This document shows, one piece after another, positions 54,459 through 63,398 of a stretch of DNA of 64,000 bases (position 1 is the stretch's first letter; each line of letters opens with the position of its first letter). The stretch is from Bacteroidia bacterium (GTDB lineage Bacteria; Bacteroidota; Bacteroidia; Cytophagales; Flammeovirgaceae). The notes below the pieces were generated by a model. It had not been told where the DNA came from, did no database searches, and worked only from the letters and a program-made list of their open reading frames with translations. Location: positions 1 to 64,000 of the forward strand of contig JAUIAB010000002.1 in NCBI GenBank assembly GCA_030425505.1, read 5' to 3'. A program made the position numbers and the translations under genes.

Positions 54459-55313
54459 TTAGAGCGTATGGAAAACTGTATTCAAGTCTTTTTGATTTAT
54501 TTGAATATTTGCCTTGTCAAACGCTGCTATAACTTTTGTGATATCCTGTTGAATAAGGTTAATGGTACTAGACCATTCAATACTATTAAAAGCTTCCGTA
54601 GAATCATTTGCAGATAGTCCATATAGGGATTCAATTTTATTTGGGGTGTCATCAGAGTTTTTAAGTGTTCTGCAGGTTCTACAAATTATTTCAATTAGTT
54701 TTTTCAATTGACTGCTATGGCTTTCTATAACCTCATTTCTAGCTGCAATTACGAAGCTTGACCAGGGGGTAGGGTAGATGTCTATTCTTTTAAACTCTCC
54801 TAAATCCACTATTGGTTGGGTCGTTAGATATTCCCACAAGAAAGCATCAATTTCTTGATTTTTAAAAGCTGTTCTTGCTCCTTCTAGGTGATCAACTATT
54901 TTAAAGTTGATTTCATTTTTGCTCCAATCTTGGTTATTTGCTAATAATAATGCCATCAAGTGAGACCCTGAGCCAAACCTGCTAACCCCAAACGTTTTAT
55001 TTCTCAAATCTTCTATTTCTTTGAAATTAGATTTAGCAGAAATATGTATACCCCAATTCAAAGGTGATTTCACATAGGTGTGGATAATTTTGGACGGGTT
55101 TCCTTCTAAGATACTTTTTGTGATTCCTTCCGTAAGTATTATTGCCAGATCAAGTTCCCCTTCAGAAAGCATTTTTGCCATAGCTCCAGTACCTTCAAAA
55201 ATATCTTTCCAGTGTAAACTGATACCACTTTTTTCGAAAGTTTTGTTTTTGATACTTTCTTTGATTGGGAGATTAAAATACTCTGGTACGCCTCCAATAG
55301 TAAAAGAATGCAT
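54459..55313 (-). CDS. Substrate-binding-fold protein without signal peptide (SsuA/THI5-like)
   Basis: A 284-residue protein of the type 2 periplasmic-binding fold: FTIGGVPEYFNLPIKESIKN at the start, then GTGAMAKMLSEGELDLAIIL, FGVSRFGSGSHLMALLLANN, and ARTAFKNQEIDAFLWEYLTT. This is the NMT1/THI5/SsuA-type layout. It starts directly at the fold, with no signal peptide or lipobox, so it is probably cytoplasmic. No permease or ATPase is nearby. It may be an enzyme- or sensor-type relative of a binding protein. Single gene. Confidence 0.7.
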   Translation of the reverse strand: MHSFTIGGVPEYFNLPIKESIKNKTFEKSGISLHWKDIFEGTGAMAKMLSEGELDLAIILTEGITKSILEGNPSKIIHTYVKSPLNWGIHISAKSNFKEIEDLRNKTFGVSRFGSGSHLMALLLANNQDWSKNEINFKIVDHLEGARTAFKNQEIDAFLWEYLTTQPIVDLGEFKRIDIYPTPWSSFVIAARNEVIESHSSQLKKLIEIICRTCRTLKNSDDTPNKIESLYGLSANDSTEAFNSIEWSSTINLIQQDITKVIAAFDKANIQINQKDLNTVFHTL

Positions 55314-55372
55314 TTTATCTAAGTTTTTACCAAAACTAGTTTATATGATCTTTAGAATGAAGAAGCTTTTTA

Positions 55373-57496
55373 TTAATGAACAATAACTTTCTGTGTTATT
55401 TGTTCATTATTAGAATTCAATGATAGGATATAGGTTCCTTTAGGTAGATGTCTTGTTGCTAGGTATAGTTGATCATTTTGACTTATTATTTCAGAGCTCA
55501 CTCGGTTACCCAAAGAATTATAGATCACTATTTCTCTATCTAGGATATCTCTCATCATAATTTTGACATTTGCACCTTGAGGTATTGGGTTAGCTACAAT
55601 AACCGGTTTTATTAGGTTACTTGTAAAGTTTAAAATAGTTTGTATTTCAGAATAGGAATAGGTTCCATCAAAATCTGTTTGCTTAAGGCGATAGTAGGAA
55701 GTTCCTAAATAAGGTGTATAATCATAGTCTTTATAGGATAAGATTTGATTGCTATTTCCTGACCCCTTAATCGTTTTAAACTCTTCCCAAGAAACTGCAT
55801 CCACAGATCTTTCAAGGGTGAAATAATCATTATTTATTTCAGATGCTGTTTCCCACGAAAGTTTCACTAAATCACCATCGAGCTTAGCATCAAATGATAT
55901 TAAGTCAATTGGAAGGACATTATTTGCTGTTGTTGAGCCTAAAGTAAAAGGGCTAAAAGAGGTGATAACTTCAGAAGTAATCGTACCAGAATTGGCACCT
56001 CCAGTTGTACCAGTATTACCATGATCTTTCCACTGGCTTCCATCCCATCTTGCCACAATTAATTCAGCAGGTACACCAACTGCACTACTTCCATCCCAGC
56101 TCAAAGAGACAGAAACATTGGAAGAGCCTTTATCTCTGCTGAGTTCCCAATACTCTAATACACTAATGTTATTTATTGTTCCATCTTTTGAAGTTGCGTC
56201 ATAGCTTTTATCTGGATCATCAGCTATATAAGTAGCGGTAAACTCATCATCATCTAGTGAGGGGGCTGATATTGATATTGGTCTATATTTTCCATTTGCA
56301 CCTACGGGAAAGGTAAATGCATCGTTGCCTACTTTTTTAACAAAACCATCTATATAGGAATCATTACTAACATTGGATACTGTAGCACCATCATTTATTA
56401 CTAAATTACTACCGCTGGTATTGACTATACCATCAATAAGTTCTAACTCATTTGTGACAGTTACGTCATCATTAAAATAAACTATTCCTGCTGACTTATT
56501 AACTGTGAAATGGTAAACTTCTTGGAAATCACTAGTAAAATCTTGATCTGAGTTGCCTCCTAATACAAGCTCTCCTCCATTAGGATCAAATGTTCCATTG
56601 GTAAAGTCAACGTCACCTCTCACTTCAAGGTAGTGTGGATTTCCACCTGCTGATTCGCCTATTAGCTCTGCTGTCCCACTTATTATGCTAAAATCTCCTT
56701 TTACAATTATGTTTCCTCCATCTTCACTTTGCAGTTTAACAGTTCTAGCTACATTAGCACTAATGATTAGATTATATACTTCAGCAGTTTTATTGGATGC
56801 AGATTCAAAAGTTACACTGCTTCCCCCTGTTCCTTCTGTTGTTAAAATTATGGTTCCTCCAGTGATGGAACATGAGGTATTACTAACTTCAAAGTTATTT
56901 CCAACGGTAAGAGTATAATTCCCACTAAAATCCCCCGAAAAAGTATTATCATCATCAAACCTACAAGTTTCAGTAACATCAATATCTCCACCAGTTATTG
57001 TAACATTGCCATCGGCAGTTCCATTATCTTCCCCAGCCCAGTCATCGTAAATTTTAAGCATGCCACTCGATATATTTATTGAGCAGTCTTCAGCAGTTCT
57101 AAAGTCATCTGTAACTTCCATTATCCCCCCAGTTATATTAAGAGTTCCATTAGCTTGGATTATAACACCTCCAACTAATTGTTTGATTGCAATATCTCCT
57201 CCATCAGCAATAGTTAATATTCCATTTGCTGTTACAGTTAAGCCTCTACACTCATTACCAGCTTCATCAATTACCAAGTTATTCGCACCATTACCAATAA
57301 TAACTGAATCTACATCTGTAGGCACTAAATTGGTATCCCAGTTTGCAGCAGTATTCCAGTCTGAACTTTCACTTCCGTCCCATGTGATAGTAGCTTGAGC
57401 AATAGAAGATGAACAAATCCCAAAAAGGAAGAGGTTAGTTGAGAAGGTTATGAGTAGGAGTCTTTTTATCATTCCTAAGTTTTTTTTTGTTTTCAT
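55373..57496 (-). CDS. T9SS-exported cargo protein A (beta-helix adhesin-like)
   Basis: A 707-residue secreted protein. Signal peptide at about 8-33 (LLLITFSTNLFLFGICSSSIAQA). The N-terminal domain (WDGSESSDWNTAANWDTNLV) and following repeats rich in G, T and N (GGIMEVTDDFRT; GGDIDVTETCRFD) suggest a right-handed beta-helix. A conserved module follows (APSLDDDEFTATYIADDPDK), then a fibronectin-III-like WETASEINNDYFTLERSVD. The end is a type A sorting domain: NSLGNRVSSEI, HLPKGTYILSL, QKVIVH. T9SS machinery is outside the window. It is a close paralogue of the next gene. Confidence 0.85.
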   Translation of the reverse strand: MKTKKNLGMIKRLLLITFSTNLFLFGICSSSIAQATITWDGSESSDWNTAANWDTNLVPTDVDSVIIGNGANNLVIDEAGNECRGLTVTANGILTIADGGDIAIKQLVGGVIIQANGTLNITGGIMEVTDDFRTAEDCSINISSGMLKIYDDWAGEDNGTADGNVTITGGDIDVTETCRFDDDNTFSGDFSGNYTLTVGNNFEVSNTSCSITGGTIILTTEGTGGSSVTFESASNKTAEVYNLIISANVARTVKLQSEDGGNIIVKGDFSIISGTAELIGESAGGNPHYLEVRGDVDFTNGTFDPNGGELVLGGNSDQDFTSDFQEVYHFTVNKSAGIVYFNDDVTVTNELELIDGIVNTSGSNLVINDGATVSNVSNDSYIDGFVKKVGNDAFTFPVGANGKYRPISISAPSLDDDEFTATYIADDPDKSYDATSKDGTINNISVLEYWELSRDKGSSNVSVSLSWDGSSAVGVPAELIVARWDGSQWKDHGNTGTTGGANSGTITSEVITSFSPFTLGSTTANNVLPIDLISFDAKLDGDLVKLSWETASEINNDYFTLERSVDAVSWEEFKTIKGSGNSNQILSYKDYDYTPYLGTSYYRLKQTDFDGTYSYSEIQTILNFTSNLIKPVIVANPIPQGANVKIMMRDILDREIVIYNSLGNRVSSEIISQNDQLYLATRHLPKGTYILSLNSNNEQITQKVIVH

Positions 57497-57792
57497 GAGC
57501 TGTGGTAGATGATTTACTTTAATTTACGATTTTTTATATCATAATAATTCTGACATTTAAAATCTCTTACTTACCTTTTAACCACTTTTTAGAATGATTT
57601 AAAGTACTAGCCCTTTTTAGTCAAAAAATATTACATTTCTTAGTGCCACATTGAGAGTAAGGTTCAAACCCCTTTAAAAAGGGAAACCGTCTTTCGATCA
57701 ATTAAGTATCATGAAAACATATAGTGCATTTTGTTATTAGTTACATTTTTCTTTCTTTCATTACAAAAGTTAGCTTATTCACAAATTGTAAA
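57497..57792. other. Spacer between the two T9SS cargo genes, with structured segment
   Basis: No gene in 296 bases. Around 57645-57710 is a segment with GGTTCAAACCCC and the short hairpin CCCTTT-AA-AAAGGG (57670-57683), followed by GAAACCGTCTTTCG. It is GC-richer than its flanks and lies between two genes read from the minus strand, in the 5' leader region of cargo protein A. It has no match to a riboswitch class that I recognise. Confidence 0.35.
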
Positions 57793-59961
57793 TTAAGTAG
57801 AGCTACTTACTATAAACTTTTTAAATTTTTCATTGCCCTTGCTATCAATAACAACCAAATAATACAAACCATTTTGGAGGTGATTTGTTGAAATTTCTAA
57901 GTCTATATTATTTTTTACTATTTCTGCATCAAATGAATTTCCTGAGGAGTTTATTATTCTAATGTTTTTGATATCATCTACGTATTCTGATTTAATTATC
58001 AGTTTTTCAACTCCTGGATTAGGGTAAATAGTTATTTCAAAATTTAAGATATTACTATTCTGTAGTTGTATAGTCTCGATGTGAGAATAGGAGTAAGTAC
58101 CATCAAAATCTGTTTGTTTTAATCTATAGTATATAATTCCCTGATGAGAGAAGCAGTCTGTTTCTCTATATGTTAAGGCTTGGTTACTGTTCCCTGCTCC
58201 TTTTATTTTTTTGACACTTTCCCATTTTTTAGCATCAATAGACCTTTCAATTGTAAAAAAATCATTATTTACCTCTGATGCAGTTTGCCAGGATAAGGTT
58301 ATTTCATTTTTTATATAATTTTCAGCTTTGAAATAGACCAGCTCAACAGGCAATGGATTATTAGGAGTAGTAGAACCTAGTGTAAAAGGACTAAATGATG
58401 TTATAATTTGTGAAGTTATTGTGCCAGACTCAGTATTACCTGTAGTACTTGCATTTCCATGATCTTTCCATTGGCTTCCATCCCACCTAGCTACAACCAA
58501 ATCATCTAAATCACCTACACCACTATTTTCATTCCAGCTCAGCGTAACAGAAACATTAGAAGATCCCTTTTCTCTATTTAACTCCCAGTATTCAAGAATG
58601 CTTAAGTTAGTAATAGTCTCATCTTTTGAAGCAATACTATAGCTTTTATCAGGGTCATCAGCAATATATGTTGCAGTAAATTCATCATCAGCCAATGAAG
58701 GAGCAGTCATTGATATCGGTCTATAATTTCCGTTAGCTCCAGTGGGAAAAACAAAAGCTTCATTACCAACTTTTCTCACAAAACCTTCAACATAAGAGCT
58801 ATTGCTAGTTCCTGAAATAGTGGCATCGTCCTGAATTGCTAAAGTATTCCCATCTGTATTGATTATGCCACTTGTGAGTGTTAACTCATTGAATATAGAT
58901 AGCTCATCATTAAGGTATATAGTGCCACCACTTTTATTTATTGTCAGGTCATACATTTCCTGAAAGTCACTGGTAATTTCTTGATCGTTGCTTCCAGTTA
59001 ATCTTAAATCACCTTCGTTGTTATTAAAAATACCATCAGTAAAATTAATATCTCCTCTTACTTCAATGTATTGCCCAAAAACTGCAAAAGGACTGACTAA
59101 AGTTCCTTTTGATACTGTTAAATCTCCTTTAATTAGCAAATGAGTCCCAGTAGCTAATGCATTAATCTCACCTTCAAAGGTTTCTGTTTCAACTGTTAGG
59201 TTATATAATTCTACTCCATCACTAAAACCAGGTGAATCTATTACGCCACTCTCACTCTCAAAACCAGTCATAACCACTGTACCTCCGGTTACACTACATG
59301 AATTACTGTATATTTCCAAATTTTGACCTATGGTTAATATATAGTCACCACTTAAGTCGCCACTAAAATTATCTTCGCTAAACCGACAGTCTTCGCCTAC
59401 ATTAATAATACCACCAGTAATTGTAATATTTCCTTTAGCATCACTAGTCCCATTATCAGCAACCCAATCATCACCGATATTTAAAACTCCTCCAGAAATA
59501 TTCACATTAGAACCCAGGGCAGTTTTAAAGTCGTCGCTCATTGTTATCTCCCCTCCGTCTTCTAAATTTAAAACCCCTTGATTAAGTACAGTTACTGCAC
59601 TTGTATGATCATTTATGGTTAATTTTCCTCCAGCAGCTACAGTTAAAGTAGCATTTGCCTGAACAATCAAATTAGCACAGTCAACTTCAGCACTTAAAAT
59701 TAACTCTGGTGTTCCTATGGCTATGTAAACAGTATCATTTATTGTTGGTACAGAGTTAGTTGACCAATTGCTTGCTACATTCCAGTTTGAGCTAGAGCTT
59801 CCATCCCATAAAACATTACCTTGACCATATACATTTAGAGTAACACATGTAAGGAAAAGTAATAAAACCAAGTTACTTAAGAACGGAGGAGAAAACCTTT
59901 TTTTTTGTTCTCTTCCCCACTCGTAAGGGATCTTTTGTGATATATGGCATCGTTTTTTCAT
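57793..59961 (-). CDS. T9SS-exported cargo protein B, paralogue of A
   Basis: A 722-residue secreted protein with a signal peptide preceded by a long basic extension (KKRCHISQKIPYEWGREQKK); the hydrophobic core is LVLLLFLTCVTLNVYG. The same architecture as protein A follows: WDGSSSSNWNVASNWSTNSV, the G/T/N-rich beta-helix (GGIINVGEDCRFSED), APSLADDEFTATYIADDPDK, WQTASEVNNDFFTIERSID, and the sorting domain ending TIYPNPGVEKLIIKSE, NHLQNGLYYLVVID, KFKKFIVS. It is tandem with A in the same direction, evidence for a duplication. Surface adhesin or glycan-binding role is likely, not proven. Confidence 0.85.
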   Translation of the reverse strand: MKKRCHISQKIPYEWGREQKKRFSPPFLSNLVLLLFLTCVTLNVYGQGNVLWDGSSSSNWNVASNWSTNSVPTINDTVYIAIGTPELILSAEVDCANLIVQANATLTVAAGGKLTINDHTSAVTVLNQGVLNLEDGGEITMSDDFKTALGSNVNISGGVLNIGDDWVADNGTSDAKGNITITGGIINVGEDCRFSEDNFSGDLSGDYILTIGQNLEIYSNSCSVTGGTVVMTGFESESGVIDSPGFSDGVELYNLTVETETFEGEINALATGTHLLIKGDLTVSKGTLVSPFAVFGQYIEVRGDINFTDGIFNNNEGDLRLTGSNDQEITSDFQEMYDLTINKSGGTIYLNDELSIFNELTLTSGIINTDGNTLAIQDDATISGTSNSSYVEGFVRKVGNEAFVFPTGANGNYRPISMTAPSLADDEFTATYIADDPDKSYSIASKDETITNLSILEYWELNREKGSSNVSVTLSWNENSGVGDLDDLVVARWDGSQWKDHGNASTTGNTESGTITSQIITSFSPFTLGSTTPNNPLPVELVYFKAENYIKNEITLSWQTASEVNNDFFTIERSIDAKKWESVKKIKGAGNSNQALTYRETDCFSHQGIIYYRLKQTDFDGTYSYSHIETIQLQNSNILNFEITIYPNPGVEKLIIKSEYVDDIKNIRIINSSGNSFDAEIVKNNIDLEISTNHLQNGLYYLVVIDSKGNEKFKKFIVSSST

Positions 59962-60349
59962 ACTTAACTCATAAGAATAGAACTCTTATTGTTAAGTACT
60001 GAAAATAGCTTATGAAAGATATTATAGGAGATAAAAGAGATGTAAGCTAGAGGTAGTTTGAAAAGCTTTTCAGTACATTAACCAATTAAATTGAGTTGTA
60101 CCTAATTACATTTAGCTTTTAGAATATAGTTATTGTGGAGACACTAGTGTTTTTTCTAAAAAGCTTTATAATGTAAGACTCAATACTTAATAAATACGGA
60201 GAGATTTTCTTTGTGATTTCAAACTCACCATTATTTACCAAGCTGACTTTTAGTTCAGATAAAGTTGCAATTACTCTTGACTTGTTCATTTGAACAATAT
60301 CATTCCTTAGCTTGCAAAAGGTTTTGCTAGGGTTAGCTAATGGATATTC
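59962..60349. other. Intergenic region upstream of T9SS cargo B, with inverted repeats
   Basis: No gene in these 388 bases. Two structured elements: a long-armed inverted repeat, GTACTGAAAATAGCTT (59996-60011) against AAGCTTTTCAGTAC (60063-60076), about 35-115 bases upstream of the B start; and a compact palindrome, TTGTTCA-TT-TGAACAA (60282-60297). Neither matches a known family I can name. Confidence 0.4.
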
Positions 60350-60604
60350 TTAGTAAAGATTGATCTCTTCTTTATATTTTTTGAGCACGTTACTCAACCC
60401 TTTGTTGCTTTCTGCTACATATGAAGCTAGTTTTTTAGCAACCCAAAAAAGATTTTTTACGACATGTCTTTGTATTGCTTTTGATTTATGATTGGTAAAA
60501 CTCTTAAGTATAGAGTAACCATTACCAGCCTGAGAGCATCCTAGGATGGTCAAAAATAGGAAGACAAATACTTTACATTTTATAGTACCTACTTTACTTG
60601 ACAT
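60350..60604 (-). CDS. Small lipoprotein (84 aa)
   Basis: The frame starts inside the last codons of metG (overlap 16 bases). It has a basic start (SSKVGTIKCK), a hydrophobic segment (VFVFLFLTILGC) ending in a lipobox, and a mature part of about 57 residues rich in Lys (KNLFWVAKKLASYVAESNK). A small outer- or inner-membrane lipoprotein of unknown role. Translational coupling to metG is possible but the functional link is obscure. Confidence 0.55.
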   Translation of the reverse strand: MSSKVGTIKCKVFVFLFLTILGCSQAGNGYSILKSFTNHKSKAIQRHVVKNLFWVAKKLASYVAESNKGLSNVLKKYKEEINLY

Positions 60605-62661
60605 CCATCATCCGTTTTTTCAGTGGGCGATACAAGTTTTAAGTTTCCACTCGAATCTTCAGCCATTAAAATCATACCGTGAGACTCAATACCTTTTATT
60701 TTCTTTGGAGCTAGGTTTGCTAGTAAACAAACCTGCTGATTTATTAGCTCTTCAGGATCATAATGTTCAGCAATGCCACTGATAACCGTTCTTTTATCTA
60801 TACCAGTGTCGAGCTCTAGTTTCAGGAGCTTTTTGGTTTTTGGTACTTTTTCTGCTGCTATTACTGTGGCTGTCCGAATGTCTAATTTGCTAAAATCTTC
60901 AAAATCAACTTTAGCTTTCAAGGGAATTACTTCAGACTTTTTTTGTTCCACCTTACTTTTAAGCTTATTAATTTGATCTTCTATCGTTTGGTCTTCTATT
61001 TTCTCGAAAAGAAGAGTTGGTTTTTGCAATTCAGAGCCAGGTTTAACTAAAATAGTACTATTAAGATCTGCCCATTCTATTTTTTCGCTTTTACCATAAA
61101 TCATTTTGGAGAGCTTTACCGAAGTAAATGGTAAAAATGGCTCTAGGAGAATAGAAAGCCCAGCAGATATTTGAATAGATACATTTAGTATATTTCCTAC
61201 AGCACTTTTGTTATCTTTAATAAGCTTCCATGGCTCGGTATCCGCAAGATACTTATTGCCTATCCTGGCAAGAGAAATTACTTCATTTTGCGCTTCTCTA
61301 AATTTATATGCTTCAATATACTTACTTACATTATCAGCAATTTCTTTGATTTTGCTTAATACTTCCTGGTCATAGCTCGAAGGGTCTCGGAGCTCAGGCA
61401 CTAAGCCATCAAAGTATTTATGTGCCAATACAAATGCACGATTAATAAAATTTCCAAGTATAGCTACAAGCTCGTTGTTATTCCTTGCCTGGAAATCTTC
61501 CCAGGTAAATTCACTATCCTTATTTTCTGGAGCAATAGAAGTTAAAACATACCTCAATACATCTTGCTTTTCAGGGAAATCCTCTAAATACTCATGCAAC
61601 CAAACTGCCCAGTTCCTAGAAGTTGACAGTTTATCTCCCTCTAGGTTTAAAAATGCATTTGCTGGAATGTTGTTAGGTAGGTTATACTCTCCATGCGCTT
61701 TTAGTAAAATTGGAAATATGATACAGTGAAAAACGATGTTGTCCTTGCCAATAAAGTGAATGATTTTAGTGTCATCCTCTTTCCAGTAATCTTCCCAGTT
61801 TTTATTTTCCTGACTAGCCCACTGTTTAGTAGCAGAAATATATCCTATTGGTGCATCTAGCCAAACATATAAGACTTTTCCTTCAGCATCCTTTAAAGGA
61901 ACTTTTACTCCCCAGTTGAGATCTCTTGTCATGGCTCTGGGTTGTAAACCCCCATCAATCCACGATTTGCACTGTCCTAAAACATGTGTCTTCCATTCTT
62001 TAGGATTATGATGCTTTTTGCCTTCTAAAAGCCCTTCTTCAATCCATTTTTTTATCCACTTTTCATGCTCGTTCATAGGCAAATACCAATGTTTAGTCTT
62101 TTTTAGTATAGGAGAATTTCCAGTAATGGTTGATTTAGGGTTAATAAGCTCAGAAGGGTTTAAAGAACTACCGCATTTTTCACATTGGTCTCCATAGGCA
62201 TCTTCATAATGACAGTTTGGGCATTCTCCTTTAATGTATCTGTCTGCTAAAAACTGTTCTACTTTTTCATCATAGAACTGCTCAGATTCTATTTGAGTTA
62301 AAGCACCATTTTCATAAAGCTTTTTAAAAAAACCTTGAGAGGTTTCGTGATGTAGGGTAGAAGATGTTCTGTGATAAATAGAAAAAGCAATTCCAAAGTC
62401 TTCAAATGCTTTTTTATTTAGTTGATGAAATTTATCAACTATAGCTTGTGGTGTTGTATTTTCTTTTTGTGCTTTTATAGTAATTGCAGCTCCGTGCTCA
62501 TCACTCCCACAAATAAATGCTACATCTTTATTATTAGCTCTGAGATATCTGACATATATGTCTGCTGGTAAATAAGCACCTGCAATATGACCAATATGCA
62601 AGGGTCCATTAGCGTAGGGTAGGGCAGCTGTGATTAAATATTTTTTATTGTTTTCTTTCAT
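60589..62661 (-). CDS. metG: Methionyl-tRNA synthetase
   Basis: Class I aminoacyl-tRNA synthetase of 690 residues. Features: PYANGPLHIGHIAGAY (HIGH at 22-25); the zinc-binding insertion with CPNCHYEDAYGDQCEKCG (about 141-158, four Cys); KLSTSRNWAVW, the KMSKS motif in KLSTS form; and an anticodon-binding domain. A C-terminal tRNA-binding module (FSKLDIRTATVIAAEKV, EMAP-II/Trbp111-like, last 110 residues) is present, as in the dimeric long form. Complete. TTCAAATTTGAA lies 10 bases upstream. Confidence 0.96.
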   Translation of the reverse strand: MKENNKKYLITAALPYANGPLHIGHIAGAYLPADIYVRYLRANNKDVAFICGSDEHGAAITIKAQKENTTPQAIVDKFHQLNKKAFEDFGIAFSIYHRTSSTLHHETSQGFFKKLYENGALTQIESEQFYDEKVEQFLADRYIKGECPNCHYEDAYGDQCEKCGSSLNPSELINPKSTITGNSPILKKTKHWYLPMNEHEKWIKKWIEEGLLEGKKHHNPKEWKTHVLGQCKSWIDGGLQPRAMTRDLNWGVKVPLKDAEGKVLYVWLDAPIGYISATKQWASQENKNWEDYWKEDDTKIIHFIGKDNIVFHCIIFPILLKAHGEYNLPNNIPANAFLNLEGDKLSTSRNWAVWLHEYLEDFPEKQDVLRYVLTSIAPENKDSEFTWEDFQARNNNELVAILGNFINRAFVLAHKYFDGLVPELRDPSSYDQEVLSKIKEIADNVSKYIEAYKFREAQNEVISLARIGNKYLADTEPWKLIKDNKSAVGNILNVSIQISAGLSILLEPFLPFTSVKLSKMIYGKSEKIEWADLNSTILVKPGSELQKPTLLFEKIEDQTIEDQINKLKSKVEQKKSEVIPLKAKVDFEDFSKLDIRTATVIAAEKVPKTKKLLKLELDTGIDKRTVISGIAEHYDPEELINQQVCLLANLAPKKIKGIESHGMILMAEDSSGNLKLVSPTEKTDDGCQVK

Positions 62662-62797
62662 GAAAGGCTAATTCAAATTTGAAAATTACTCACTAGAGAA
62701 GATTTCAAAGCCTCGAAGCTTGCTCCAATTATAAAAATGTTTTTCATTATTATGCTTCGTAGAATTGATCCAAGGTAGTTGACTCTATCTATTATGG

Positions 62798-63376
62798 TTA
62801 CTTCATATCTCTTTGAAGGTTTTTTACAGCTACTTTTAGTATGTCTTCATCACTTTCTACCTCATCAGGTATTGGAAAAAAATAACTAACTCCATTGTAA
62901 GTATACTCTAGGGTTTTAGGAAGAGTAGATCCAGCTATCAATACTCTACTTGGATCTTTTAAAGAAAATATTTTTTCATTTTTTGATTTTAAGAGCACTT
63001 CAAACTTTTCAGAATTGGCTAAATCAAAAACACCTCCTCCCTCATATAAACTATTAATATTAACTATAGCATAGCTCCCTTTTGAGTGAGGATTGAAAAA
63101 GTAGGAGTGACCATTTTTGTCTTTATTAATCTCAACACTTGCGCTATCGATTAATTCACCTTTATGAATAGCCTTAATATGATGAATGCCTTCTTTAAGG
63201 AAAATGGATGCAATAGGCACTTTGGGTTGATAGTAAGAAGCCTTAAGAGAATCATTAACCTCAAATACCATAGGGTATTGACCTGTCATATTTACGCAGT
63301 TGACGGTATATCTAAAATCAGAAGAAGAACAGCTTTGTAAGAAAAAGCTTATTAGAATAAGATAAAAGAATCGCAT
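62798..63376 (-). CDS. Lipoprotein, DUF4397-like
   Basis: A 192-residue lipoprotein from the ATG at 63376: signal peptide RFFYLILISFFLQSC with the lipobox Cys, then SSSDFRYTVNCVNMTGQYP. The mature part is a small beta-rich domain, with APIPDEV-like FFPIPDEVESDE near the end and repeated strand patterns (VPIASIFLKEGIHHIKAIHK; GSYAIVNINSLYEGGG). This resembles DUF4397-type extracellular domains. Function unknown. The 3' end of prs lies just upstream (stop at 63399-63401), so both may share a transcript. Confidence 0.55.
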   Translation of the reverse strand: MRFFYLILISFFLQSCSSSDFRYTVNCVNMTGQYPMVFEVNDSLKASYYQPKVPIASIFLKEGIHHIKAIHKGELIDSASVEINKDKNGHSYFFNPHSKGSYAIVNINSLYEGGGVFDLANSEKFEVLLKSKNEKIFSLKDPSRVLIAGSTLPKTLEYTYNGVSYFFPIPDEVESDEDILKVAVKNLQRDMK

Positions 63377-63398
63377 TTTATTGTATTTAAGTTTAAAC

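Noticed and set aside
57655-57690. Possible tRNA T-arm (GGTTCAAACCCC)
   Set aside because: No acceptor, D or anticodon stems can be drawn around it in either direction; the loop only superficially resembles a T-loop.
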